Below, piece after piece: positions 8,049-16,050 of a stretch of DNA of 64,000 bases. This DNA comes from Sulfotelmatobacter sp963788225 (lineage in GTDB: Bacteria; Acidobacteriota; Terriglobia; Terriglobales; Acidobacteriaceae), in NCBI GenBank assembly GCA_963788225.1, contig CAWBGI010000002.1, positions 1,054,001 to 1,118,000 of the forward strand. The letters run 5' to 3'. Both the position numbers and the translations under genes were made by a program. Within the stretch, counting starts at the first letter, position 1; every line of letters begins with the position of its first letter. The notes under the pieces were generated by a model that saw only the letters and a list, made by a program, of their open reading frames with translations, had not been told where the DNA came from and did no database searches.

Positions 8049-8991
8049 TTACTGTGTGCTGCGCGCTTGCACCGCGGGAACGGTGAACCAGCCTCGCAAG
8101 GTAAGAGTAACGCTCGGGCTCTGGGAGCCAACCGTCGAAGCGTCATGAATAATATTATCGGTTGGAGCTATGTAGGCTTCTCCGGGGGCGATGCGGATTT
8201 TCACGATTGGATAGCCTGGAAACCGCGACATGAAGGCCGGACCAACCGAATCGTAGGCGTGAGCCGCGTTTTCCTGGGAGGCTTGCGCGAGGCGCGCAAC
8301 ATTCATCAACGGCAAATTTAAAAACAGAAGATGCCGTGGCTCGGCTCCGATGTTCACGCAGATTCGGTTAAGAGAGCGGGCGCGCGCCTCCACGGGGTTG
8401 GGCTCCCAGCTGTCCAAGTGCAGCCCCAAATATTTGCCGGTAGATGTATTAATAGTCACCGTTTCCCGCCCGGGACGATGCACGTGAATGCCATGATTGA
8501 ACGGTTCGCTCTTGTAGGCGAAGCGGTCGCGAATGTAATCGACTAAGGGGCCGATGAACTCTCGGATGCGGCGCGGTTCGAGCTGCCGAAGGGCGTTCGT
8601 GTCTGTGTCGCGCACGAGATTGCGCAACTCGGCGAGCAGTTCATCTGGGATGCTCGCAATGCCTACGAAGTCCACAAGCGTTATGCCGGAGTCTTGCCAC
8701 AAACGTTTGCTTTCCCAGTCCGTGGGCTTGCGCCATGGCGTTTTTGGAAGAAAAGCTCCGGGGTTATAGTCCGCCTTTTCACCTTGCGGTTGCTGCAGGC
8801 AAAGTGTTCCGTCGCTGAGGTAGACGCGATCCTTCTGGGTCTGCGCGCTGCCTTCACAGTCACACCAACGGAATAAAGCTGGGCGGAGCGCCGGCCAGAA
8901 TTTCTTGCCACAACTCGCGGCCGGGCGCTGAGGCCTGCGCAGGCTCCTTCTGACCCGTTAGTATCCGCGTCCACTCTTTGACGAAGCTCAT
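8049..8991 (-). pseudogene. 2-oxoglutarate/Fe(II) oxygenase-like protein, one frameshift
   Basis: Read from ATG at 8991 the first 43 codons give MSFVKEWTRILTG...LWQEILAGAPPSF and stop at 8860; the reading then continues in the +1 frame as DRVYLSDGTLCLQ, ADYNPGAFLPKTPWRKPTDW and on to the stop at 8049, about 313 residues. The 943-nt span is 314 codons plus 1. No ATG, GTG or TTG start exists in the second frame before TTG 8702, which supports one broken gene. The sequence shows a possible metal triad: H-x-D in YLGLHLDSWEP, His in NIIHDAST, and Arg in TLTLRGWF. It starts 27 nt after cysK and ends 8 nt from the di-haem gene, tail to tail. Family assignment is inferred. Confidence 0.6.
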
Positions 8992-9018
8992 ATGATATTC
9001 CACCAGATGAAGTGTGAA

Positions 9019-9990
9019 TCAGCTCGGAACCTCAGAGGTCGGAATCTGCAACGCCTGGTTGCGGAGCGCGTCGAACAGGATGCTGGTCAGATAGCGCTCG
9101 CCGAAATCCGGCAGCACGACGACGATCAGCTTGCCTGCATTTTCTTTTCGGCTCGCGACTTTGAGAGCAGCGACCACGGCGGCTCCCGACGAAATGCCCA
9201 CCAGAAGACCCTCTTCTTTGGCGAGTCGGCGCGCCAGGTTGACCGCTTCATCGTTCGTGACGGTAATGACTTCATCGATATAATCGCGGCGCAGAATGCT
9301 GGGCACAAATCCGGCGCCGATGCCCTGGATCTTGTGAGGTGAAGGCTTGCCGCCGGAGAGCACCGGGCTGTCGGCCGGTTCAACGGCAACCGCCTTGAAT
9401 GACGGCTTCTTCGGCTTGATGTATTGGCACACTCCCGTGATGGTGCCGCCGGTTCCGACGCCGGAGATCAAGATATCGGCGCGCCCCTCGGTGTCGTTCC
9501 AGATTTCGGGGCCGGTGGTCTCGAAGTGAATCTTGGGATTATCCGGATTGTCGAACTGCTGCAGCATGAAACTATTTGGAGTCTGGGCGAGGATCTCGTG
9601 CGCTTTGGCGATGGCACCCTTCATCCCGCTTGGGCCGGGAGTGAGAACGATCTCTGCACCAAATGCGAGGAGCAGTACGCGCCGTTCCAGGCTCATGGTG
9701 TCGGGCATCGTCAGGATGAACCTGTACCCTTTCACCGCCGCCACGAAAGCCAGGCCGATGCCCGTGTTGCCGCTGGTGGGCTCGACCAGCACGGTTTTGC
9801 CGGGCTGAATTTTTCCGGCGCGTTCGGCTCCGGTGATCATGCTAACGCCAATACGGTCCTTTACGCTGGCGCAAGGGTTCCCACTCTCCAGCTTCGCCAC
9901 CACTTCGGCGGCGGAGCCTTGGGTCACTTTGTTGAGCCGAACCAGCGGTGTGTTGCCGATCAGCTCGGTTATGTCATTGGCAATCTTCAT
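9019..9990 (-). CDS. cysK: Cysteine synthase A (O-acetylserine sulfhydrylase)
   Basis: A 323-residue PLP enzyme that makes cysteine from O-acetylserine and sulfide in the cytoplasm. ELIGNTPLVRLN opens the protein; the PLP lysine is K44 in ASVKDRIG; the substrate loop is PTSGNTGIGLAF and the phosphate-binding loop is ISGVGTGGTITG. ISSGAAVVAAL near the C-terminus is also typical. Length matches the family. It is read toward the oxygenase-like gene with only 27 nt between them, so the two may share a transcript. Confidence 0.95.
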   Translation of the reverse strand: MKIANDITELIGNTPLVRLNKVTQGSAAEVVAKLESGNPCASVKDRIGVSMITGAERAGKIQPGKTVLVEPTSGNTGIGLAFVAAVKGYRFILTMPDTMSLERRVLLLAFGAEIVLTPGPSGMKGAIAKAHEILAQTPNSFMLQQFDNPDNPKIHFETTGPEIWNDTEGRADILISGVGTGGTITGVCQYIKPKKPSFKAVAVEPADSPVLSGGKPSPHKIQGIGAGFVPSILRRDYIDEVITVTNDEAVNLARRLAKEEGLLVGISSGAAVVAALKVASRKENAGKLIVVVLPDFGERYLTSILFDALRNQALQIPTSEVPS

Positions 9991-10140
9991 ATATTTCCTT
10001 CCAGGATCGACTGCAGGCAGGTGCCATCATCCCCGGCAAGACTACAAGCATAATGGTCGATGGTCGGCGATACAACCCGCGGCACGCGGTACGGGTAGCG
10101 GCGCTTGGGGAGGATTCGCAAGGTGTTTCTTAGTGAAGTC

Positions 10141-11604
10141 TCACTGCACCGGCGGGAGTCCAACTTTGGCGACAAGCTCGCGGAACTCCGGTTCCTGATG
10201 CAGCGATTGAAACGCGCGCTTGGCGGTGAGCGAGGTGAGCAGCAGATCATGGCGCTGGTAGGCGATTTCGAGATATTTCAAGGCGTCGCTTTTCTGTCCA
10301 AGGTCTGCGTAAGCAGCAGCCAATTCAAAGGCTGAACCGCCGCCTTGGTCGAACGATTCTCGCGCGGCGGCGAGCCTCTGCTCAAACAATGTCTGCTGAC
10401 CGCCGTCGGCATAGGCTTTTTGCTCGGCGTCAATCTGCTTCTGCGCCTTCGTGTCGTGGCGTAGATGCGCGACCGTCCCCATTTCTGACAGGTACCCGGC
10501 GTAATTTGCTTCGGGAAAATAAATCTCCTCCGCCAGGTAGCGATGCGGAGGGACAAAGTCGGGTTGGGAAGCTGCAAGCTGCGCCAGCAGCGCTCGAGCT
10601 TCTTCCTTCTTCCCCGCTGCGGCGAGAATAAATCCCTTGTCAGCGAGAATGGGTGTGGACGAAGGTTCGAGTTGCCGGGCGCGCTCGATCTCCGTCATCG
10701 CATCGTGGTTGCGCTGAATCGCGATGAGGAACGTTGCATACCAGTGGTGAGCGCGGGGCAAATTTGGGTCCAGTTCGATGGCGCGTTTGAATTCGCGGTC
10801 GGCCGTGGTTGCGTCGAAGAATCCCCAGAAGCTGGCAAAGGCCAGCGAATTGTGGGCCTCGGCGGAGTTGGGATCGAGTTCCACGGCCTTGCTGGCGGCC
10901 GCACGCGCGCGCGGAAAGGCTTCCTCCGGAGGCATCGCACTGTACTCCCGCAGCAGGTTATAACTGTCGGCCAGCCCAACGTAGGGCGCCGCATAGCCGG
11001 GATCATGCACGATGGCCTGCGTGAAAAAGTCCACGGCGCGGTTCAAGTCGTCGGGCGTGCGCTTTTCAAAATAGTAGCGGCCTTTGAGGTAGAGATCCTG
11101 AGCCTCGGCGCCGGGAACGTGCGGAGCGGCCAGCGCCTTCTTATACCGCGGCTCTCGATGGCTGGACGTGACAACAAGAAACGAGCCAAGACAAAGAAGC
11201 AGGGGCAGGAGCCAAAGAATCGTTCTAGCCGCAGTCAGTCTGGAAAAAGCAGGGGCGGGACGAAGATCGCGTGCGGGCGGGACCGCGGAGGGAACATCGG
11301 CCGGAGCCTTGATGGCCACCACTCTGGCGGGCATAGCGCGGTCGTTTTCTTCGCCGGCGGAGCGTGTTTGTGTTGCTGCTTCGGAACTTTCCAAATTCTG
11401 ATTCGGGGACTTGAGCCATTCCGCCAGTTCCTCGGCGTAAGCGAATACCCCGCCGCGAGCGCTTCCCGGCACGCGATACACGGGCAGACCGCGTTCTTTT
11501 TCCCAACGTTTTACGGTGCGCTCGTCGCGGTCGAAGAAGGTGGCAATCTCCTTCCACGAATCCAAACGCTTTTTCGCCCCGAGTGGATCACCATGAGCGG
11601 CCAT
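10141..11604 (-). CDS. TPR protein with N-terminal helix-turn-helix head
   Basis: A 487-residue protein. Residues about 9-60 hold an MerR/excisionase-like DNA-binding segment (RLDSWKEIATFFDRDERTVKRWEKERGLPV); a basic, low-complexity linker follows; a membrane segment (ILWLLPLLLCLGSFLVV) lies near residue 135-152; the rest is TPRs (DLYLKGRYYFEKRTPDDLNRA, AVELDPNSAEAHNSLAFASF, AIELDPNLPRAHHWYATFLI are split quotations of successive units). This architecture, a cytoplasmic DNA-binding head tethered to periplasmic TPRs, is common in Acidobacteriota. ATG 11604 is preferred; an in-frame start 96 nt upstream adds a poor leader. Targets are unknown. Confidence 0.75.
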   Translation of the reverse strand: MAAHGDPLGAKKRLDSWKEIATFFDRDERTVKRWEKERGLPVYRVPGSARGGVFAYAEELAEWLKSPNQNLESSEAATQTRSAGEENDRAMPARVVAIKAPADVPSAVPPARDLRPAPAFSRLTAARTILWLLPLLLCLGSFLVVTSSHREPRYKKALAAPHVPGAEAQDLYLKGRYYFEKRTPDDLNRAVDFFTQAIVHDPGYAAPYVGLADSYNLLREYSAMPPEEAFPRARAAASKAVELDPNSAEAHNSLAFASFWGFFDATTADREFKRAIELDPNLPRAHHWYATFLIAIQRNHDAMTEIERARQLEPSSTPILADKGFILAAAGKKEEARALLAQLAASQPDFVPPHRYLAEEIYFPEANYAGYLSEMGTVAHLRHDTKAQKQIDAEQKAYADGGQQTLFEQRLAAARESFDQGGGSAFELAAAYADLGQKSDALKYLEIAYQRHDLLLTSLTAKRAFQSLHQEPEFRELVAKVGLPPVQ

Positions 11605-11904
11605 AAACCGGAAAACCCTGAAGAGTTCGAAAAGTTCCTGGCTGCGGGAGAAGCCAGCACTGGGTAGTATAGCGCGATCCGCTCGAGCACAGACTACCAT
11701 GAACGTGCCCCTTACTTGTCCATCGGAAGAGAATAAAGCTAGGAGGAAAATGGAGAGTTTACGCCTCCCGCTCCGTAGAGACTTTCGTTTTCAGTTGACA
11801 TGCCAGTCTGGAACACGCCATACTTCGACCCCAGCGCCGTCTGGCTTGTGCTCCCGCAAGGCCAAGACTGGCGCGGCTTTTGCACTTCTCCCAGGAGGAT
11901 TAAC
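11605..11904. other. Divergent intergenic region, 300 bp
   Basis: Holds the control regions of the TPR regulator (minus) and PNGase A (plus). Near 11738-11749 a strong AGGAGGAAA precedes ATG 11750, opening a 72-codon frame that overlaps the PNGase A signal peptide; I regard this as doubtful. The AGGAGG could pair with GCCTCC about 20 nt later. Confidence 0.4.
11795..11824 (+). promoter_or_regulatory. Candidate promoter of the PNGase A gene
   Basis: TTGACA (11795-11800), 18-bp spacer, CATACT (11819-11824). It lies 80 nt before the start codon. Confidence 0.35.
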
Positions 11905-13575
11905 ATGCCCCGCTTTGTCTGTGTCGTGCGAACTCTTTTTCCGGTTCTGCTGGTTGCCGCCCTCTTAGTTCCATTTGCTTCCGCTTCCGGTCCGTACGTG
12001 ATTGGTTCGGCCAACACCGTAAGCGCTGACCCGAATGTGACTGTGCCCAAAACCACACCTTGCGTGGTGGAGCTTTTCAGCGATGCGGCCTTTTTCGATT
12101 TCAACGTGGAGAATTTCACCTACGCTCCGCCCTCTTCCTGTCCCGGCCCCTGGGCCAAAGTGGTGCTTGTAGCTGACATCAACCTGAACGCCGGCATTCA
12201 ATATGATCGCACCGCCAATTTCTGGCTGGGCCCGGTGAACATTTATTTCGGCACCACCGCCGAACCGTCGAACATCGGCCCGTCGTGGCAAATCGAAAAC
12301 GATCTGACGGATTACAGTTCCATTTTTTACACCGCGCAATCCGGCCAGGCTGACATCGGCAATACGTTGTGCTGCGGCCTCACTTCAACCATTTATGCTT
12401 CGGCGTGGCTTTACTTCTATCCATTGGCTGAGGGCCAGACTGCGCCCGTAACCGCCAACCAGGTGTTTGCGCTTTCGGCCGGACCTTCGGGCGGAACGGT
12501 TGCGCTGAACACCACCACCAGCACGCTCTCCGGTACTTTTACCATGCCCACCAACGTGCAGAGCGCTTATCTGGATGTCTACGCCCAGAGCCAGTCGAAT
12601 GACGAGTTCTGGTACACCTGCGTGCCCAACGACGTTGCCGGGGAGCTGTTCAGCTGCGGCGACACCGGCTTCCGCGAGACCCAAATCACCATCGACGGAC
12701 AGGCGGCAGGGGTGGCCCCTGTCTACCCCTGGGTTTTTACCGGAGGCATCGATCCTTATCTCTGGCTTCCGATTCCCGGCGTGCAGACTCTGAACTTCAT
12801 TCCTTATCGTGTGAACCTGACCCCGTTTGCGGCGCAGCTAAGCAACGGCCAGCAGCAGCACACGGTTTCGCTCAGCGTGTACAACGCCGACAACTATTTC
12901 TCGGCGACCGCGTCGCTGTTGCTCTATCTTGATCCGTCCACTACTCAGACGACGGGCGCCATCACGAAGAACACGCTAGCCGCGCCATCTCCCGTGGTCA
13001 CGGAGAAACTGAATGTGCAGTCGACCTCCATCACGGGCACGGTGGACGTGACTTCAAACCGCACTTTCACCATCTCGGGCTACGTCAACACCTCTGGCGG
13101 TCCGGTGACCACGAAGGTCACTCAGACGATCGATTTTTCCAACGACCAGTATTTTGACATCACCAGTACGAACTACCTGCAGGATATTTCGCTGGGTTCC
13201 TCAGTGTCTTCGACGACTACCACGTCTGGCGGGGGACTGCCGACGACGGTCAACACGCAGACCTATAAATTCCCGCTTACCATGGATATCCACCAATTTT
13301 TCGCGTCGAACGGAGACCTGGATCAAACCACCACCGCCGATCAGACCTACAGTTCGGCTTTGACCACCAAGGTGAACAATATGGTGACCTACACCAGTAA
13401 TCAGGTGAATACGGGCCAGCATAAGGACACAGTCAACTTCAACACGTTCATCAATTCCAACCAATCGAGCGCGCAGCAATACAACTACTGGGACTCGACC
13501 GCAGCAGCGTACGTTTGCGACCTCGCCGCCGTAGGGAACCTGTTGACGTACTTCAGTCAGGGTTGTGCGCAGTAG
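11905..13575 (+). CDS. Peptide-N-glycosidase A family protein (PNGase A), secreted
   Basis: A 556-residue exported protein. After a signal peptide (LFPVLLVAALLVPFASAS) the sequence TTPCVVELFSDAAFFDF, APPSSCPGPWAKVVLV, QYDRTANFWLG and STAEP-like GTTAEPSNIGPSWQ follow the conserved blocks of PNGase A (ViLlf...F, CP.pw..vvld, QyDR...w..g, TaEP.....W.v..D.T.Y). These enzymes release N-glycans from glycopeptides. The C-terminal 250 residues are a Thr/Ser/Asn-rich beta domain. ATG 11905 has AGGAGG 6 nt upstream. PNGase A is best known from plants and fungi, so a soil saprophyte feeding on plant glycoprotein is a plausible setting. Confidence 0.85.
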   Translation: MPRFVCVVRTLFPVLLVAALLVPFASASGPYVIGSANTVSADPNVTVPKTTPCVVELFSDAAFFDFNVENFTYAPPSSCPGPWAKVVLVADINLNAGIQYDRTANFWLGPVNIYFGTTAEPSNIGPSWQIENDLTDYSSIFYTAQSGQADIGNTLCCGLTSTIYASAWLYFYPLAEGQTAPVTANQVFALSAGPSGGTVALNTTTSTLSGTFTMPTNVQSAYLDVYAQSQSNDEFWYTCVPNDVAGELFSCGDTGFRETQITIDGQAAGVAPVYPWVFTGGIDPYLWLPIPGVQTLNFIPYRVNLTPFAAQLSNGQQQHTVSLSVYNADNYFSATASLLLYLDPSTTQTTGAITKNTLAAPSPVVTEKLNVQSTSITGTVDVTSNRTFTISGYVNTSGGPVTTKVTQTIDFSNDQYFDITSTNYLQDISLGSSVSSTTTTSGGGLPTTVNTQTYKFPLTMDIHQFFASNGDLDQTTTADQTYSSALTTKVNNMVTYTSNQVNTGQHKDTVNFNTFINSNQSSAQQYNYWDSTAAAYVCDLAAVGNLLTYFSQGCAQ

Positions 13576-13616
13576 GCAGTTGGCTATGTTTCTGAATAAG
13601 TGAGGACCCTATCCTT

Positions 13617-13665
13617 GCCGCGTTCTTTGCGGCAGAGCCTGCCCTGAGCGAGGCCGAAGGGATGG
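13617..13665. repeat. Short hairpin and REP-like element downstream of PNGase A
   Basis: TGCCGCGTTCTTTGCGGCA (13617-13635) forms a hairpin, and CCCTGAGCGAGGCCGAAGGG follows; the latter resembles the cctgagcg...cgaagg core of the REP-like family elsewhere. It lies between convergent stops of PNGase A and ilvD and may terminate both. Confidence 0.45.
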
Positions 13666-13698
13666 GGCTTTTGACTTTTGCGGTTTAGCAGAGACGCT

Positions 13699-15375
13699 TC
13701 ATTCCGGTGGACGCGTGATTGCTCCCTGCGACGCCGAGGAGACCAGCGCCGCATACTTGGCAAACACGCCGGTGGGATAGCGCGGTTGCGGCTGCTTCCA
13801 CTCTTCCATGCGCTGCCGCAGAACTTCGTCGCTGATCTCAACTTCCAAAACGCGCTGGCTGACGTCGAAGCGGATCATATCTCCATCGCGGACGGCGGCG
13901 ATTGGGCCGCCCAGCGCGGCTTCCGGTGAGACGTGGCCGGCCATCAGTCCGTGGGTCGCGCCGCTGAAGCGACCGTCGGTTAGGAGCGCAACCGACGATC
14001 CCAATCCTTCGCCAACGATCGCACCGGTGACGCTCAGCATTTCGCGCATCCCCGGACCGCCTTTTGGGCCTTCGTTGCGGATAACGACTACATCGCCGGA
14101 TTTAATTTCTTTGCCCGTGACCGCCGTCATGGCGTCTTCTTCCGATTCGAAAACCCGCGCCGGGCCGCGATGCTCCAGCCGCTCTTGCCCGCTGATCTTC
14201 GCCACGCAACCCTCGGGCGCAAGATTGCCTTTCAGGATGACGAGCCCTCCGGTTTTCTTCAGCGGCCGATCAAGAGGTGCGATCACTTCTTGATTGGGCG
14301 TTTCGATGGCGTTCTCGCTTTCCGCTTCCAGAGAAAGTCCAGTTACAGTTTTGGCGTCAGGATGAAGATGATTTCCGTGCAGCAGGCGCCGGACCAGCAA
14401 ACGCACGCCGCCGGCTCGGTGCATATCGGCGGCAACAAAACGTCCGGAAGGCTTTAGATCAGCCAGCAGCGGCGTGCGCTCGCTGACGGTTTGGAAATCG
14501 TCGATTTGCAAATCAACTCCGGCTTCGCGAGCGATTGCCAAGAGATGCAAAACGGCATTGGTCGATCCTCCGGTTGCGGCCACGGATGCGATGGCATTCT
14601 CGAAAGCCGCCCGGGTCAAAACATCCCGGGGAAAAATTTCTTTCTGCAACAGATTCAGCACTACCTTGCCGCAAGCGAAGGCAACCTGATCTTTCTGCGC
14701 ATCCATCGCGGGCACGCTGTTGAAGCCCATGGGAGAAAGTCCGATCATCTCCATCACGGTCAACATCGTGTTGGCCGTGTACTGCCCGCCGCAGGCGCCC
14801 GCGCCGGGGCAGGCCACGTTTTCCAGATCTTGCAATTCCTGGTCAGTTATTTTTCCAGCTGCGTTCGCGCCCACGGCTTCAAACACGTCTTGAATAGTGA
14901 CATCCTTGCCGCGATAGCTGCCTGGCGCGATGGTGCCGCCGTAGAGCACAAGTCCCGGAAGATTCATGCGCGCTAGCGCCATAGCCGCGGCCGGAATCGT
15001 CTTATCGCAGCCCACCACGCACACCACGGCGTCGAACAATTGCCCGCGGCAGACCAGTTCAATCGAATCGGCAATCAGTTCGCGGCTTACCAGCGAAGCG
15101 CGCATACCTTCGGTGCCCATGGTTTCGCCGTCGGAGATGGCGATAGTGTTGAACTCCATGGGCGTGCCGCCGGCGGTGCGAATGCCTTCTTTCACTTTGG
15201 CCGAGAGCCGCCGCAGGTGAAAGTTGCAGGGCATGGTTTCGATCCACGTGTTGGCCACGCCGATCAGCGGCCTCCGCAGGTCATCGTCAGTGAAACCAAT
15301 CGCCTTGAACATGGAACGCGCCGGAGCCCGGTCGCGCCCGTCAGTAATTCCGCGGCTGCGATGCTTAAGGTCCAT
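13699..15375 (-). CDS. ilvD: Dihydroxy-acid dehydratase
   Basis: A 558-residue iron-sulfur enzyme that dehydrates 2,3-dihydroxy-3-methylbutanoate and -pentanoate, the third step of valine and isoleucine synthesis. Conserved blocks are SRGITDGRDRAPARSM, IGVANTWIETMPCN, CVVGCDKTIPAAAM and CPGAGACGGQYTANTM, which carry the cluster cysteines, and LTDGRFSGATHGLMAGHVSPEA at the C-terminus. Length is normal. It is the last gene of the ilvC-ilvB-ilvN-ilvD series. Residues around 350-360 (a run with RLLVRRLLHGNHLHPD) are less like the family but the frame is open. Confidence 0.95.
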   Translation of the reverse strand: MDLKHRSRGITDGRDRAPARSMFKAIGFTDDDLRRPLIGVANTWIETMPCNFHLRRLSAKVKEGIRTAGGTPMEFNTIAISDGETMGTEGMRASLVSRELIADSIELVCRGQLFDAVVCVVGCDKTIPAAAMALARMNLPGLVLYGGTIAPGSYRGKDVTIQDVFEAVGANAAGKITDQELQDLENVACPGAGACGGQYTANTMLTVMEMIGLSPMGFNSVPAMDAQKDQVAFACGKVVLNLLQKEIFPRDVLTRAAFENAIASVAATGGSTNAVLHLLAIAREAGVDLQIDDFQTVSERTPLLADLKPSGRFVAADMHRAGGVRLLVRRLLHGNHLHPDAKTVTGLSLEAESENAIETPNQEVIAPLDRPLKKTGGLVILKGNLAPEGCVAKISGQERLEHRGPARVFESEEDAMTAVTGKEIKSGDVVVIRNEGPKGGPGMREMLSVTGAIVGEGLGSSVALLTDGRFSGATHGLMAGHVSPEAALGGPIAAVRDGDMIRFDVSQRVLEVEISDEVLRQRMEEWKQPQPRYPTGVFAKYAALVSSASQGAITRPPE

Positions 15376-15416
15376 GAGGGTCAGAATACACCGCGAAGGT
15401 TGCGACGTGAACCGTC

Positions 15417-15465
15417 GCTGGGTCTCAGGTCATCGGCGAAGACCTAACACCTGCGACCCAAGACC
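15417..15465. repeat. Tandem-arm inverted repeat, GGTCTCAGGTC word
   Basis: GGGTCTCAGGTC on the left is mirrored by GACCTAACACCTGCGACCC on the right across GGCGAA. It lies just upstream of ilvD. The same word family occurs at 21700-21758 and 41710-41731. Confidence 0.65.
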
Positions 15466-15509
15466 TCGCATCGCGCGGGATCACACTCGACGTTTAGGGA
15501 AAGAAAAAC

Positions 15510-15559
15510 GGGGAACTCGCAGCTAAAGCGGCCAGCCGCTTCCCGACTGCAGGTTCCCC
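15510..15559. other. Long nested hairpin between ilvN and ilvD
   Basis: GGGGAAC..GCAG (15510-15522) pairs with CTGC..GTTCCCC (15547-15559), enclosing a smaller hairpin AGCGGCCAGCCGCT (15527-15540). On the minus strand this is in the ilvN-ilvD gap and could attenuate or separate ilvD expression. No T-run follows. Confidence 0.5.
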
Positions 15560-15619
15560 AATCGCATGGCGCTTACCCAGGGAGCGCTCATGCTGCTGAC
15601 ACTCTCAAACCCGAACGAC

Positions 15620-15928
15620 CTAGGCCCGCGCAGCCCGTGCGGACTGCTCGGCGACGCTCGCCGGGGGATGCGGCGCCCAAACCGCTTCTTCGTGCTCACG
15701 CAAGATGGCGTTGGAACGTACTTCGATCACATCCACGATCGCATGCCACTCGCGGTAAAGCTGCCCGCTCTGCTTGTGCGTGACCTCCAGCATCAGGGTA
15801 ACCGCGTGATCGTGCCCAGCATACTCTGCGTGCACTGAAGTGAGGTCAAGCCCCCGGCGCGAAACCGCGTTGAGGATGCGCATCAACGCGCCTTGCGTGT
15901 TGCGATAGCGAACGTGAAAGACTTGCAT
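15620..15928 (-). CDS. ilvN: Acetolactate synthase small (regulatory) subunit, short type
   Basis: A 102-residue ACT-domain protein (VFHVRYRNTQGALMRILNAV, then VTLMLEVTHKQSGQLYREW). Such subunits bind the large subunit and give valine feedback control. It is about two thirds of the usual IlvH/IlvN length and lacks the second domain, so it resembles the short IlvM/IlvN type. It lies 122 nt after ilvB in the same direction, with a tandem-arm repeat filling the gap. Whether it confers valine sensitivity cannot be read from the sequence. Confidence 0.85.
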   Translation of the reverse strand: MQVFHVRYRNTQGALMRILNAVSRRGLDLTSVHAEYAGHDHAVTLMLEVTHKQSGQLYREWHAIVDVIEVRSNAILREHEEAVWAPHPPASVAEQSARAARA

Positions 15929-15950
15929 GTGAATTCCCTCAAAAACCGGA

Positions 15951-16045
15951 TTTAGTAATTGGGAAATTTAGTAATTGAGTAATTTGAGAAACGCCAAAGC
16001 TACAGCTTCAATTACTCAATTACCAAATTTCCCAATTACTCAATT
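15951..16045. repeat. Tandem-arm inverted repeat, TAATTGAG/CTCAATTA word
   Basis: Left arm 15951-15986 (TTTAGTAATTGGGAAATTTAG and on) and right arm 16008-16045 are reverse complements with an 18-22 nt loop. It sits in the ilvB-ilvN gap within the operon and is far more AT-rich than its surroundings. Confidence 0.8.
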
Positions 16046-16050
16046 CTTCT

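Noticed and set aside
8681..8974. Minus-strand frame of 97 codons over the oxygenase N-terminus
   Set aside because: Composition is Arg/Ala/Thr-rich and it overlaps the better-supported +1-shifted oxygenase reading.
11750..11968. 72-codon frame with a strong ribosome site overlapping the start of PNGase A
   Set aside because: The protein is Cys/Arg/Ser-rich and its second half is only the out-of-frame shadow of the PNGase A signal peptide.
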